Assembly (NCBI GenBank): GCA_965249185.1
Contig: CBDFLS010000002.1
Coordinates: 434,001 to 498,000 of the forward strand
From: CBDFLS01 sp965249185
GTDB taxonomy: Bacteria > Chloroflexota > Dehalococcoidia > Lucifugimonadales > Australimonadaceae
Length of the DNA: 64,000 bases
Direction of reading: 5' to 3'
In this document: in pieces, positions 1-8,369 of the stretch
Layout: each line of letters begins with the position of its first letter
Position numbering within the stretch: position 1 is the first letter of the stretch
Position numbers and translations under genes: made by a program
Notes under the pieces: model-generated
Databases searched by the model: none
What the model saw: only the letters and a program-made list of their open reading frames with translations
Told to the model about the DNA's origin: nothing

Positions 1-1392
1 AAATGGTCGGTGAACATGCCCTCTCCCGACGCCGAGCCGCAGCTGCTCCGCTACGTGCGGATGCTCGCCTCCCGCGTCTACGCCACCGCCTTGGCCGCGC
101 CCGCCGGACCGGTGCACGTCAACATGCCCTTCCGAGACCCGCTGTCCCCCGAGGAGGTGCCCGGCGACCTTCCGCCTGCGGATGCGGAGAGCGCGCCCGA
201 AGCCTGGCACGGCCGGGACGCCGATGCGCCCTACACCCGTCTCGGCGTCGGCGCCCTGGTGCCGGACCCGGATATCATCGAGCAGCTCGCCGCCGAGATG
301 CGGGACACCGAGCGCGGCGTCATCGTCTGCGGCCCCCAGCGCTCCGGGCTGCTGCCGGTGGCGGCGGCTCTCGTGGCCTCCCGCTTTGGCTACCCGGTGC
401 TGGCCGACCCGCTGTCCCAGATGCGCGCCGGCCCGCATCCGCAAGAGACCGTTATCGACAACTACGACCTCTTCCTCCGCGACGAGGGCCTGGCCGAGGC
501 CCTGGAGCCGCACATCGTCGTCCGCTTCGGCGCCTGGCCCACCTCCAAGCCCCTCACCACCTTCCTGGAACGGCATCGCGGCGCACGGCACGTCCTGGTG
601 GCCGAGGAGGGCTGGAGCGACCCGAGCCACCTGAGCACCGACATCGTGCGGGCGGACCCGTCGCTCTTCTGCCACGCCCTGCTCAGGTCGCCCGAGTCCG
701 AGTCCTCCACCGGCTGGCTCTCGCGCTGGCGCACGGCGCGCCGCCTCACCAGGGAGGCCGTCGACGCGAAGCTCCACGAGATGGATGAGCCCTTCGAAGG
801 CAAGCTCTTTACCGAGCTGGCGGAGCTGCTCCCGGAGGGCGCGGTGCTTTTCGCCGGCAACAGCATGCCGGTCCGCGACATGGACGCCTTCCTGCCCTCC
901 ACCAGCAAGAGCCTGCGCTGCCTCTCCAACCGGGGCGTCAACGGCATCGACGGCGTGGTCTCGACCGCCCTGGGCCTCAGCGGCGCCGGTGGCTGCCGGA
1001 CGGTGCTGGTCATCGGCGACATCTCCTTCTACCACGATATGAACGGCCTGCTGGCCGCCCGCCGCTATGGCATGGACGTCACCATCATCGTGGTCAACAA
1101 CGACGGCGGCGGCATCTTTTCGTTCCTGCCCCAGGCCAACTACCCTGAGTTCTTCGAGGAGTACCTGGGCACGCCCCACGGCCTGGAGTTCGGGCCCGCC
1201 GCCCAGCTCTACGGCCTCTCGTATTCCAAGGTCACCTCGTGGGAGGAGTTCCGCTCGGCGGTCTCCGCCAGCCTCTCGTCCCACGGGACCAGCATCGTGG
1301 AGGTGCCCGGCGACCGCCGGCGCAACGTGGAGCTGCACCGCCAGGTGTCCGACGCGGTGCTGGCGAGCATCGGCCAGCAGACAGCTACGTGA
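1..1392 (+). CDS. menD: MenD, SEPHCHC synthase (5' end cut by window edge)
   Basis: Thiamine-diphosphate enzyme that joins isochorismate and 2-oxoglutarate in the first committed step of menaquinone synthesis. The frame is open from base 1, and the residues before the first in-window ATG (KWSVNMPSPDAEPQLLRY) already match the MenD family, so the gene begins upstream. About 463 codons are present of a usual ~550-580. The N-terminal part with the activating Glu is therefore missing from view. The C-terminal ThDP/Mg site is visible as GDISFYHDMNGL followed by VNNDGGGIFSFLP (about codons 338-375), the MenD version of the GDG...NN motif. The MenD-typical SNRGVNGIDG segment precedes it. It is followed 16 nt later by menH on the same strand, consistent with a men operon. 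The call is firm; only the start is unknown. Confidence 0.95.
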   Translation, partial: KWSVNMPSPDAEPQLLRYVRMLASRVYATALAAPAGPVHVNMPFRDPLSPEEVPGDLPPADAESAPEAWHGRDADAPYTRLGVGALVPDPDIIEQLAAEMRDTERGVIVCGPQRSGLLPVAAALVASRFGYPVLADPLSQMRAGPHPQETVIDNYDLFLRDEGLAEALEPHIVVRFGAWPTSKPLTTFLERHRGARHVLVAEEGWSDPSHLSTDIVRADPSLFCHALLRSPESESSTGWLSRWRTARRLTREAVDAKLHEMDEPFEGKLFTELAELLPEGAVLFAGNSMPVRDMDAFLPSTSKSLRCLSNRGVNGIDGVVSTALGLSGAGGCRTVLVIGDISFYHDMNGLLAARRYGMDVTIIVVNNDGGGIFSFLPQANYPEFFEEYLGTPHGLEFGPAAQLYGLSYSKVTSWEEFRSAVSASLSSHGTSIVEVPGDRRRNVELHRQVSDAVLASIGQQTAT

Positions 1393-1408
1393 TCCGAGGT
1401 CCGGCAGC

Positions 1409-2245
1409 ATGCCAAAGCTTGCGATAAACGGCATCGAGCTGATCGTGGAGGTGACGGGCCAGGGACCGCCGCTCGTGGCGCTCCACGGCTTCACCGGCGG
1501 CGGCGCGACCTGGGAGCCGCTGGCGCGTGCCATCGGCGGAGAGCACACCGTCGTGCGGGTGGACCTACTGGGCCACGGCGCCTCCAGCCGGCCCGCCGAC
1601 CCCCGGCGCTACTCCCTGGAGCACGCGGTCGCTGACCTGGTGGGCGCGCTGGACGCGCTCGGACTCCCCACGGCCTCCTGGCTGGGCTACTCCATGGGCG
1701 GGCGCATCGCCCTGGGTTTAGCCCTGGCGGCCCCCGAACGATGCGAGGCGCTGGTCGTGGAGAGCGCGTCGGCGGGCATCCGGGACCCGGCGGAGCGAGC
1801 GCGGCGGGCCGCCGGCGACGAGCGGCTCGCCCGGCGGGTCGAGGACGAAGGGGTGGAGGCATTCGTGGATTATTGGGAGTCGCTGCCCCTTTTCGCCAGC
1901 CAGGCTCGGCTGACGAAGAAGGCGCGGGAGACGCTGCGAGCCCAGCGCCTGCGGAACGACCCCGTGGGCCTGGCCAACAGCCTTCGCGGCGTTGGAGCCG
2001 GCGCCCAGCCTCCGCTCCACGCAAGACTCGCGGAGCTGAAGGCGCCCGCCTGCTTTATCGCGGGCGAGAAGGACGCCGCCTACGTCGAGGCCGCCGAGGC
2101 CATGGCCACCGCCGTCCCCGACGGCCGGGCCGTGACCGTCCCGCTGGCTGGACACGCCGCGCACCTGGAGCAGCCCGGCGACTTCAACCGAATCCTGCTC
2201 GATTTCCTGCGGGCGCACCATCAGGCGCCGGCCCCGGCGTCGTAA
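1409..2245 (+). CDS. menH: MenH-type alpha/beta hydrolase (SHCHC synthase)
   Basis: Predicted 278-aa alpha/beta hydrolase that eliminates pyruvate from SEPHCHC to give SHCHC. It has the oxyanion segment LHGFTGGG near residues 29-36, the nucleophile elbow GYSMGG (Ser about residue 96) and a C-terminal His in AGHAAHLE. An ATG at 1409, 16 nt after the menD stop, gives a start typical for the family (MPKLAINGIELIVEV). The longer upstream reading frame runs inside menD and is rejected. Position directly behind menD is the main reason to call it MenH rather than a generic hydrolase. It converges with menC, whose stop lies 13 nt downstream on the other strand. Confidence 0.88.
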   Translation: MPKLAINGIELIVEVTGQGPPLVALHGFTGGGATWEPLARAIGGEHTVVRVDLLGHGASSRPADPRRYSLEHAVADLVGALDALGLPTASWLGYSMGGRIALGLALAAPERCEALVVESASAGIRDPAERARRAAGDERLARRVEDEGVEAFVDYWESLPLFASQARLTKKARETLRAQRLRNDPVGLANSLRGVGAGAQPPLHARLAELKAPACFIAGEKDAAYVEAAEAMATAVPDGRAVTVPLAGHAAHLEQPGDFNRILLDFLRAHHQAPAPAS

Positions 2246-2258
2246 GCGCGCCGCAAGG

Positions 2259-3419
2259 TCAATCACCCACTACATCCTGCACACCGATGCCATACCTCGC
2301 CACCGCCGCCATGTCCAGCTCCACGCCCAGCCCCGGCGCATGGGAGACGATAAGCGCGCCTCCCACCGGCACGAGGGGCCCGGTGAGCAGGTCGTGCTCC
2401 AGCAGCGGGGCCGTGGCCAGCCCGCTGGCCGGCGCTTCGGGGGACCCCGTGGCGGCCAGGTGCAGCGCGGCGGCGACACCCACGCCCGTCTCCAGCGACG
2501 AGGTGACCACGGCGGTCACGCCATGCTGCCTCGCCAGCTCCATGACCTCCCTGGCCCGCTGGAGCCCTCCGGCCCTGGCCGGCTTGACGATGAACACGTC
2601 GGCGGTATCGGCGTCGAGAAGGCGGCGCGCATCGTCCAGCCCCGCCAGCGCCTCGTCGACGGCGATGGGCACGTCCACGGCGCGGCGCACCTCGGCCAGC
2701 CCCACGACATCCGCCGCCGCCACCGGCTGCTCCACATACTCCAGGCCATACTGCTCCAGCCGGGAGAGCACCGCGATGGCCGTCTCCACGCTCCACGCCT
2801 CGTTGGCGTCGGCACGGACCCTCACATCAGGCCCGACCGCCTCGCGGACGGCGCGCACCAGCGCCTCGTCGTCCCTGGGAGCGGCGGCGCCCAGCTTCAC
2901 CTTCACGCTGGAGAAGCCCTGGGCGACCGCCTCCGCGGCCAGACGCGCGGCCTCGCGGGGCGATTCCACGCCGATGAGCGCGTTGACGGCCACGGGCCGT
3001 GGCCGCCCGCCCAGGAGCGCCGTCACCGGCTCTCCCCTCTGCTTGCCCAGGGCGTCGTACACCGCCGTCTCCAGCCCGAACGCGAGGGCCGCTTTTTGCG
3101 CTCGTGGTGCGCTTATTTCTCCCGCTCGTGGTGAGCCAGTCGAACCAGGAAGCGGAAGGCGCCCTATCGCCTTCCGCGCACCAGCCGGAGAGGCACCGAG
3201 CAGCGACGGTCCCACCTGGGATAGCGTTGCGGCCAGCTCCCGGACCTCCGCCTCGCTTCCGGCGCCCACGGGCGACGCCTCGCCCAGACCCACGACCCCG
3301 GTATCGGTGCGCAGCAGGACGAGCAGGCCCCACCGATGCGCCGCCCGTATCTGGGCCGTCACCAGCGGACGGCGGAAGGGGACCCGCACGCCCACCCACT
3401 CGATATGCGTGATCAGCAT
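2259..3419 (-). CDS. menC: MenC, o-succinylbenzoate synthase, with repeat-derived insertion
   Basis: Enolase-superfamily enzyme (386 aa) that dehydrates SHCHC to o-succinylbenzoate. Visible catalytic elements are the KVK pair in SSVKVKLG, the metal ligands in RADANEAW, YVEQPV and IAVDEAL, and the second lysine region FIVKPARAGG. The ATG at 3419 gives a normal N-terminus (MLITHIEWVGVRVPFRRP). The much longer open frame towards 4610 is antisense to the CoA-transferase and is rejected. Unusually, between the capping domain and the ALETA-like helix (about residues 98-122) there is extra sequence containing GSTGSPRAGEISAPRAQ. It is encoded by a copy of a dispersed repeat that also occurs near 34.85 kb. 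The gene lies on the opposite strand inside an otherwise plus-strand men cluster, so it is transcribed separately, divergently from the CoA-transferase. Confidence 0.9.
   Translation of the reverse strand: MLITHIEWVGVRVPFRRPLVTAQIRAAHRWGLLVLLRTDTGVVGLGEASPVGAGSEAEVRELAATLSQVGPSLLGASPAGARKAIGRLPLPGSTGSPRAGEISAPRAQKAALAFGLETAVYDALGKQRGEPVTALLGGRPRPVAVNALIGVESPREAARLAAEAVAQGFSSVKVKLGAAAPRDDEALVRAVREAVGPDVRVRADANEAWSVETAIAVLSRLEQYGLEYVEQPVAAADVVGLAEVRRAVDVPIAVDEALAGLDDARRLLDADTADVFIVKPARAGGLQRAREVMELARQHGVTAVVTSSLETGVGVAAALHLAATGSPEAPASGLATAPLLEHDLLTGPLVPVGGALIVSHAPGLGVELDMAAVARYGIGVQDVVGD
3108..3162 (-). repeat. Dispersed repeat copy inside menC
   Basis: On the minus strand this segment reads TGGTTCGACTGGCTCACC followed by ACGAGCGG. 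Nearly the same string occurs on the plus strand at about 34858-34885 in the repeat-rich gap after tlyA. A weaker second half (CACCACGAGCGC) lies beside it. The copy is in frame and adds residues to MenC instead of breaking it. The element boundaries are approximate. Confidence 0.65.
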
Positions 3420-3482
3420 GGCCAACACTCCATTGACCGGAACGGCGCCCATTCTACGCCCCAGGGTCGGCGGGGCAAGGCG

Positions 3483-4691
3483 ATGAGCGAGCCCATGGAC
3501 GGCCCCCTCGCCGACATCAGCGTGCTGGACGCCACGCGGGTGCTCTCCGGGCCCTTCTGCACCATGCTGCTCTGCGACCTGGGCGCCGAGGTGGTGAAGG
3601 TGGAGAGCCCCGGAAGAGGCGACATGGCCCGGCGCATGGGGCCCGTGGCGGGCGGCGACAGCGCCTACTTCATGAGCGTGAACCGCGGAAAGCAGAGCGT
3701 GGCCCTGGATATCTTCACGGAGCCGGGACAGGGGCTGTTCCGTAGGCTGGCGGAGCGGGCCGACGTGGTGGTGGAGAACTACGTGCCTGGCACCATGGCA
3801 CGCCTCGGGCTCGACTACCCCCGCCTGAGCACGGCCAACTCGCGGCTGGTCTACGCCTCCATCTCCGGCTTCGGCCAGGACGGGCCCTACGCCCAGCGGC
3901 CGGCCCTGGACATCATCGTGCAGGCGCTGGGGGGCATCATGAGCGTGACCGGCGACCCCGACGGCGAGCCGCAGCGTCCCGGCGCCTCGCTGGGCGACAG
4001 CACGGCGGGGCTCTTCACGGCGCTGGCCATCGTCTCGGCGCTCCACCAGCGCCAGGGCACCGGCGCGGGCCAGCACATCGACATCTCGATGCTGGACTGC
4101 CAGGTGACGATGATGGAGAACGCCTTCTCGCGCTACTTCGCCACGGGCCAGACGCCGGAGCGCATAGGCTCCCGCCACCCCGTCGCCAGCCCCTTCCAGT
4201 CCTTCGCTACCGCCGACGGCCATCTGGTGGTGGCGCTGCTCACGGACGACCCCGCCGCGTGGCGTGCCTTCTGCGGCGCCATCAAGCGCGACGACCTGGC
4301 CCAGGACCAGCGTTTTATTGACAACGACTCCCGCCTGCGGAACCATCACCTGCTGGAGCCCCTGCTGGTTGAGCTGTTCCGGTCGCTGCCCACGCGCCAC
4401 TGGCTCGCCCGGCTGGAGGCCGCCCACGTGCCCTGCGGTCCAATCAACACCGTGGCCCAGGTGGCGGAGGACCCCCAGGTGGCGCATCGGGGGATGCTGA
4501 CAGAGATCCCCCACCCGCGCTTGGGGTCGTGGCGCGTGGCCAACACACCCTTCGCGCTCTCCGGCGGCCGGACAGGGCCCCAGGGGCCGTCGCCAGCCCT
4601 CGGGGAACACACGCGGCCGGTCCTGAGCGAGTGGCTGGGCCTCTCAAACCGGGAGTTGGAGGCGCTTAGGAAGGACGGAACTATTCGCTAG
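3483..4691 (+). CDS. Family III (CaiB/BaiF) CoA-transferase in the men cluster
   Basis: 402-aa CoA-transferase of the CaiB/BaiF/Frc family. The N-terminus has the family signature SVLDATRVLSGPFCTMLL and GAEVVKVESPGRGD. The catalytic Asp is expected in LGDSTAGLF (about residue 168), followed by RQGTGAGQHIDISMLD. The ATG at 3483 is used because upstream sequence in the same frame is antisense to menC. The gene ends 17 nt before menB. Family members move CoA between carboxylic acids, and benzylsuccinate CoA-transferase acts on a substrate resembling o-succinylbenzoate. Because it sits between menC and menB, where the MenE ligase step is needed, it may activate o-succinylbenzoate. That role is inference; it could instead serve fatty-acid or carnitine-type chemistry. 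Confidence 0.9.
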   Translation: MSEPMDGPLADISVLDATRVLSGPFCTMLLCDLGAEVVKVESPGRGDMARRMGPVAGGDSAYFMSVNRGKQSVALDIFTEPGQGLFRRLAERADVVVENYVPGTMARLGLDYPRLSTANSRLVYASISGFGQDGPYAQRPALDIIVQALGGIMSVTGDPDGEPQRPGASLGDSTAGLFTALAIVSALHQRQGTGAGQHIDISMLDCQVTMMENAFSRYFATGQTPERIGSRHPVASPFQSFATADGHLVVALLTDDPAAWRAFCGAIKRDDLAQDQRFIDNDSRLRNHHLLEPLLVELFRSLPTRHWLARLEAAHVPCGPINTVAQVAEDPQVAHRGMLTEIPHPRLGSWRVANTPFALSGGRTGPQGPSPALGEHTRPVLSEWLGLSNRELEALRKDGTIR

Positions 4692-4708
4692 CTGCTGGAG
4701 GAATGCCC

Positions 4709-5512
4709 ATGAAGACCAGTTACACCGACATCATCTACGAGAAGCGCGACGGCGCGGCCTGGGTGACCATCAACCGGCCGGAGGTGCGCAACGCCTTCCG
4801 CCCGCGCACCGTCGACGAGATGGTCCGGGCGTTCGACGACGCCTGGCACGACGATACCATCGGCGTGATCGTGCTCACCGGCGCGGGCGACAAGGCCTTC
4901 TGCTCCGGTGGCGACCAGCGCGTGCGGGGCAAGGGTGGGTACAAGGACGAGTCGGGAGTGCCTCGGCTCCAGGTGATAGGCCTGCACCGGATGATCCGCA
5001 TGGTGCCCAAGCCGGTCATCGCCATGGTCAACGGCTACGCCATCGGCGGGGGCCACGTGCTCCACGTGCTCTGCGACCTGAGCATCGCCAGCGAGAACGC
5101 CATCTTCGGGCAGTCGGGCCCCCGGGTGGGCAGCTTCGACGCCGGTTTCGGCACGATCTTTCTGTCGCGGATCGTGGGCGAGAAGAAGGCCCGCGAGATC
5201 TGGTACCTCTGCCGCCAGTACAGCGCCCAGGAGGCGCTGGAGATGGGGCTGGTGAACGCGGTGGTGCCCTTCGAGCGGCTGGAGGAGGAGACGGCCCAGT
5301 GGTGCCGGGAGCTGATGGCGAAGAGCCCCACGGCGCTGCGCATGCTCAAGGCGTCGTTCAACGCCGACACGGACTGGGCCTACGGGCTGCAGGCCATCGC
5401 CCACGGGGCCACGAGCCTCTTCTACCGGACCGAAGAGGCGCAGGAGGGACGCGAAGCGTTTCTGGAGAAGCGCGAGCCGGACTTCTCGCCGTTCCGTCAG
5501 ATGCCGTGGTAG
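4709..5512 (+). CDS. menB: MenB, 1,4-dihydroxy-2-naphthoyl-CoA synthase
   Basis: Crotonase-fold enzyme that cyclises o-succinylbenzoyl-CoA to DHNA-CoA. MenB-specific features are visible: KAFCSGGDQRVRG for CoA/oxyanion binding, VNGYAIGGGHVLH, and the active-site stretch GQSGPRVGSFDAGFG, plus the C-terminal REPDFSPF. The protein is about 267 aa, the normal length. Two ATGs compete (4703, 4709). The ribosome site GGAGG at 4697-4701 leaves only one base before the first but seven before the second, so 4709 is preferred. Its last codons and stop are duplicated immediately downstream. It lies between the CoA-transferase and menA and is almost certainly co-transcribed with both. Confidence 0.96.
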   Translation: MKTSYTDIIYEKRDGAAWVTINRPEVRNAFRPRTVDEMVRAFDDAWHDDTIGVIVLTGAGDKAFCSGGDQRVRGKGGYKDESGVPRLQVIGLHRMIRMVPKPVIAMVNGYAIGGGHVLHVLCDLSIASENAIFGQSGPRVGSFDAGFGTIFLSRIVGEKKAREIWYLCRQYSAQEALEMGLVNAVVPFERLEEETAQWCRELMAKSPTALRMLKASFNADTDWAYGLQAIAHGATSLFYRTEEAQEGREAFLEKREPDFSPFRQMPW

Positions 5513-5531
5513 GGCAGATGCCGTGGTAGGG
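5498..5531 (+). repeat. 17-bp perfect duplication of the menB 3' end
   Basis: Two identical 17-base units, CAGATGCCGTGGTAGGG, sit head to tail at 5498-5514 and 5515-5531. The first encodes the final residues QMPW and the TAG stop of menB; the second repeats that text in the gap before menA. It is one of several gene-end duplications in the window. Confidence 0.97.
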
Positions 5532-5540
5532 GGCTCTCCC

Positions 5541-6452
5541 ATGCTCACCGCAATCGCCAAACCCGCCCGCGCCTGGTACTGGGCCAGCAGGCCCTTCTCG
5601 CTGAGCGCCTCCGTGGTGCCCGTGGCGGTTGGCTCGGCGCTGGCCGCCTCGGTGGCGGACGTTGATTGGCTGCTCTTCGCCTTCGCCCTGGCAGGCTCGG
5701 TGCTCATCCAGGTGGGCACCAACCTGACCGACGAGTACACGGACCACCGGCGGAGCGGGGGCACGGCCAAGTTCCTGGCGCCCCACAAGGTGATCGCCCG
5801 GGGCATGCTGTCGGAGCGGGCCGTGCTCTTGGGGCTCATCGCCACGTTCGCCGTGGGCATCGGCATGGGGCTGTATATCGTGACCCAGGTGGGGTGGCCC
5901 ATCCTGGCTGTGGGCATCGCCAGCGTGCTGGTGGCGTACCTCTACAGCGCGGGCCCCTACCCGCTGGGCAACCTGGGCCTGGGCGAACCAATCGTCTTCT
6001 TCTTCATGGGCCCGCTCATGGTCATGGCCGCCTACTACGTTCAGGTCCAGGAGCTGGCGTGGCCGGTGCTCTGGGCCTCCATCCCCGTGGCCCTGCTGGT
6101 CACCTCCATCATGCACTGCAACAACCTGCGCGACATCGACGAGGACCGGCGGGAGGGAAAGCGGACGCTGGCCTCGCTGACGGGCCCCGGCCCGGCCCGG
6201 TGGACGTACGCCGGCATGCTGGCCGCCGCTTATGGGGTGATCGCGGCGCTGGCCCTCACGGGCGTCATCGACCGGCTGGCGCTGCTGGGGCTCGTCACGC
6301 TGCCGTGGGCCGGCGTGCTGGCGGCGCGCGTCTGGAGGGCCACCGAGCGCCCCGCGTTCAACCGCTCGCTGGTGAACGGGGCAAAGCTCCACGCGCTCAC
6401 CGGCTTAAGCCTGGCGGCGGGCCTGGCCATCCATGCGGCGCTGGACACGTAG
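5541..6452 (+). CDS. menA: MenA, DHNA polyprenyltransferase (UbiA family)
   Basis: Integral membrane prenyltransferase (303 aa) that attaches the isoprenoid tail to 1,4-dihydroxy-2-naphthoate. The two Asp-rich metal sites are clear: TNLTDEYTDHRRSG (about residues 60-75) and CNNLRDIDEDRREGKR (about residues 193-210). About eight hydrophobic segments follow the UbiA pattern. ATG 5541 gives a typical MenA N-terminus (MLTAIAKPARAWYWASRPFS) and has a G-rich ribosome site (TAGGGGG) upstream. It ends the plus-strand men block; the next genes run the other way. The bacterium therefore makes a menaquinone, but no MenG methyltransferase is in view. Confidence 0.95.
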   Translation: MLTAIAKPARAWYWASRPFSLSASVVPVAVGSALAASVADVDWLLFAFALAGSVLIQVGTNLTDEYTDHRRSGGTAKFLAPHKVIARGMLSERAVLLGLIATFAVGIGMGLYIVTQVGWPILAVGIASVLVAYLYSAGPYPLGNLGLGEPIVFFFMGPLMVMAAYYVQVQELAWPVLWASIPVALLVTSIMHCNNLRDIDEDRREGKRTLASLTGPGPARWTYAGMLAAAYGVIAALALTGVIDRLALLGLVTLPWAGVLAARVWRATERPAFNRSLVNGAKLHALTGLSLAAGLAIHAALDT

Positions 6453-6490
6453 TCGCGCCATCTCACGATACCCCGCCAGGGCACACCACA

Positions 6491-7507
6491 TTATCCACCA
6501 GCCACCTCGGTGAGACAGGCGCTGTCGCCCGTGTGGAAACCGAGGGTGCCCATCCTCCCCAGCACGCTCAGCAGTTTCGCCTGCTCGGACTCCATCAGAA
6601 AGCCGATAGGACAGACCGAGGTCGCCGTGGGTCCGCCGAGCCTCAGGCCCCACTCGAACTCGTCGACCGGCTTCTCTCCCTCGGGGCCGCCATGGCGGAT
6701 CGACGCGGGAGAGGCACGCCCCAATAGCTGGCCAGCCTCGACCAACTCGCCATCCAAGACCAGCAGCTCCACCATATGGTCGTATTCGATCCAGTAGGGC
6801 CCGTTGCCGACCTGGATGTGGACCTCCCAGTCCTGGGGGTCGTAGAGGTAGCCTCTGGACGTGGTGACGACGGGGTTTTTCGCGACGCTGACACGCCCGG
6901 AGATGGACGCCCGCAGCAGGGTGCCGGGCACAACCTCGAACCAGATGTCGCCGGTATCTCCCACCTGCCAACTGCTGGGAGGCTCTGCCCACCCCGCGCT
7001 GCCGAAGGGGATGACAACCCAAAAGCCTCTGTACGAGATGTCGCCCTGGGTCATGGTGACTGGATCGTAGGCGTCCGCGATCCGGAACGGGAGCAGCCAG
7101 GTCAGCGGCAACGGCGCCTCGATGGGTGTGGGCGTGGGAGGCATGGGGGTTGGGCTGGGCGTTGGGGTAGAAGTCGGGGCCGGCGTGGCCGTGGGCGTCG
7201 GCGTTGCCGTGGGCGTCGGCACGGGGGTAGCCGTAGGGGTCAGTGTGGGCGTAGGTGTGGGCGTTGGCGTTGCGGTGGGAGCGGGCGTGGCTGTGGGCGT
7301 TGGGGTCGCGGTGGGCGTAGGCGTGGGCTCAAGCGTGGGGGTTGGCGACGCAGTAGACGTTGCGGTGGGAGCGGGCGGCGTTGCCGTAGCGGTCGACGTG
7401 GGTGTCGGCGACGGCACAGGCGTCTGCACAACGGCAGGTGTGGACGTAGGCGGCCGGGTGGGTGTCGCGGTGGCGTCCGGACTGTTGCAGGCCACGGCCA
7501 GCATCAT
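6491..7507 (-). CDS. Thr-Pro-rich lipoprotein with degenerate LytM/M23-like domain
   Basis: 338-aa probable surface protein. It begins MMLAVACNS, a very short stretch ending in a lipobox-like Cys, then about 100 residues of Pro-Thr-Ala-Pro-Thr linker. The C-terminal domain (about residues 140-330) is globular, with a pattern like M23/LytM hairpins (IEYDHMVELLVLDGELVEAGQLLGRA). The HxxxD and HxH zinc ligands of active M23 enzymes are not evident, so catalysis is doubtful. The hydrophobic signal region seems to extend upstream (LALALST) but is blocked by an in-frame stop without a start codon, hinting at a frameshift or sequence error at the 5' end. Function unknown. It stands alone between menA and the hydrolase, both ends convergent or separated. 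Confidence 0.65.
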   Translation of the reverse strand: MMLAVACNSPDATATPTRPPTSTPAVVQTPVPSPTPTSTATATPPAPTATSTASPTPTLEPTPTPTATPTPTATPAPTATPTPTPTPTLTPTATPVPTPTATPTPTATPAPTSTPTPSPTPMPPTPTPIEAPLPLTWLLPFRIADAYDPVTMTQGDISYRGFWVVIPFGSAGWAEPPSSWQVGDTGDIWFEVVPGTLLRASISGRVSVAKNPVVTTSRGYLYDPQDWEVHIQVGNGPYWIEYDHMVELLVLDGELVEAGQLLGRASPASIRHGGPEGEKPVDEFEWGLRLGGPTATSVCPIGFLMESEQAKLLSVLGRMGTLGFHTGDSACLTEVAGG

Positions 7508-7542
7508 GGTCGATAGCGCTAAGGCGAGCTAGGAGACCACCG

Positions 7543-8346
7543 CTATTTCACGCCCTCCATCAGCTCCTCCAGCGTATCCAGGAACCGCCCGCTGGACGTC
7601 ATGTGGCTGGTGTGCCCGCCGGGAAGCTCCAGTAGCGCCGCGTGGGGAATCAGCTCCGCCAGGGCCCCGACGACGGCGCGGTCGATGGGCGCGGAGCCGC
7701 TGCCCCGCACCAGGAGCGCGGGCATGCCGAGCCGTTCGAGCCGCGCCGGGTCGTCATCGTGGGTCGCCACGCGCCAGACGCCGGCCAGGGCCAACCGGTT
7801 CGCCCAGGCCAGCGGCCACGCCCTGCTCTCCCTGGGGTCTTCGCCCTCCGCCGCCACGCCCGCCATGCGCAGGAAGGCCGCCAGCAGCTCTTCGGTGATG
7901 TCGGCCCGGTCAAAAATGCGGAACCGCTCCGTGTCCGCCCGCTCCCGCTCCATCTCCCGGCCAAGCCGGCGCAGCACCCAGCGGGCCTGGGGCTCCACCA
8001 GCGCGAGGGTGACGACACGCTCAGGGTATGTCATGGCGAAGTCGAGGGCGATGGAGCCTCCCAGCGACCAGCCGGCCAGGTGGGCGGCGGGGACGTTCGC
8101 CTCATCAAGGGCCCTCGCCAGGGCCTGCGTCTCCATGGGAATGCCCCAGCCTTTCGGGGCCGGCCTCCCCCTGCCCGCGCGTGCGGTGAGCAGCGGGGCA
8201 ACGCCCACGACCCGCCATCGTTGGGCGAGCCGCTCCGCATGACGCGACCAGGAGCGGTGGCCACCCAGGACCTCGCCCACCAGCACCAGGGGCTGGCCCG
8301 CGCCGCCATACTCGTGGAGGTAGCCGGGGGGCAGCGTGACGGCCAT
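7543..8346 (-). CDS. Alpha/beta hydrolase
   Basis: 267-aa soluble hydrolase-fold protein. The nucleophile elbow is GWSLGG (Ser about residue 93), and a late His lies in LPGGHTSHM. The N-terminus lacks a signal peptide. The canonical HG oxyanion motif is replaced by VGEVLGGH, so the chemistry cannot be predicted. A strong ribosome site (AAAGGAG) lies 6 nt before the ATG at 8346. Just upstream, between it and the zinc-protease lipoprotein, is the threefold 25-26 bp repeat. Both genes run the same way and may share a transcript. Confidence 0.8.
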   Translation of the reverse strand: MAVTLPPGYLHEYGGAGQPLVLVGEVLGGHRSWSRHAERLAQRWRVVGVAPLLTARAGRGRPAPKGWGIPMETQALARALDEANVPAAHLAGWSLGGSIALDFAMTYPERVVTLALVEPQARWVLRRLGREMERERADTERFRIFDRADITEELLAAFLRMAGVAAEGEDPRESRAWPLAWANRLALAGVWRVATHDDDPARLERLGMPALLVRGSGSAPIDRAVVGALAELIPHAALLELPGGHTSHMTSSGRFLDTLEELMEGVK

Positions 8347-8369
8347 GAAATCTCCTTTGATCCTCGGTC

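Noticed and set aside
2259..4610. A 783-codon minus-strand gene
   Set aside because: Only the part up to 3419 is MenC. The rest is antisense to the well-supported CoA-transferase and has no features of its own.
7100..7480. Plus-strand glycine/valine-rich protein opposite the Thr-Pro linker
   Set aside because: It is the complement of the repetitive Pro-Thr codons; low-complexity shadow.
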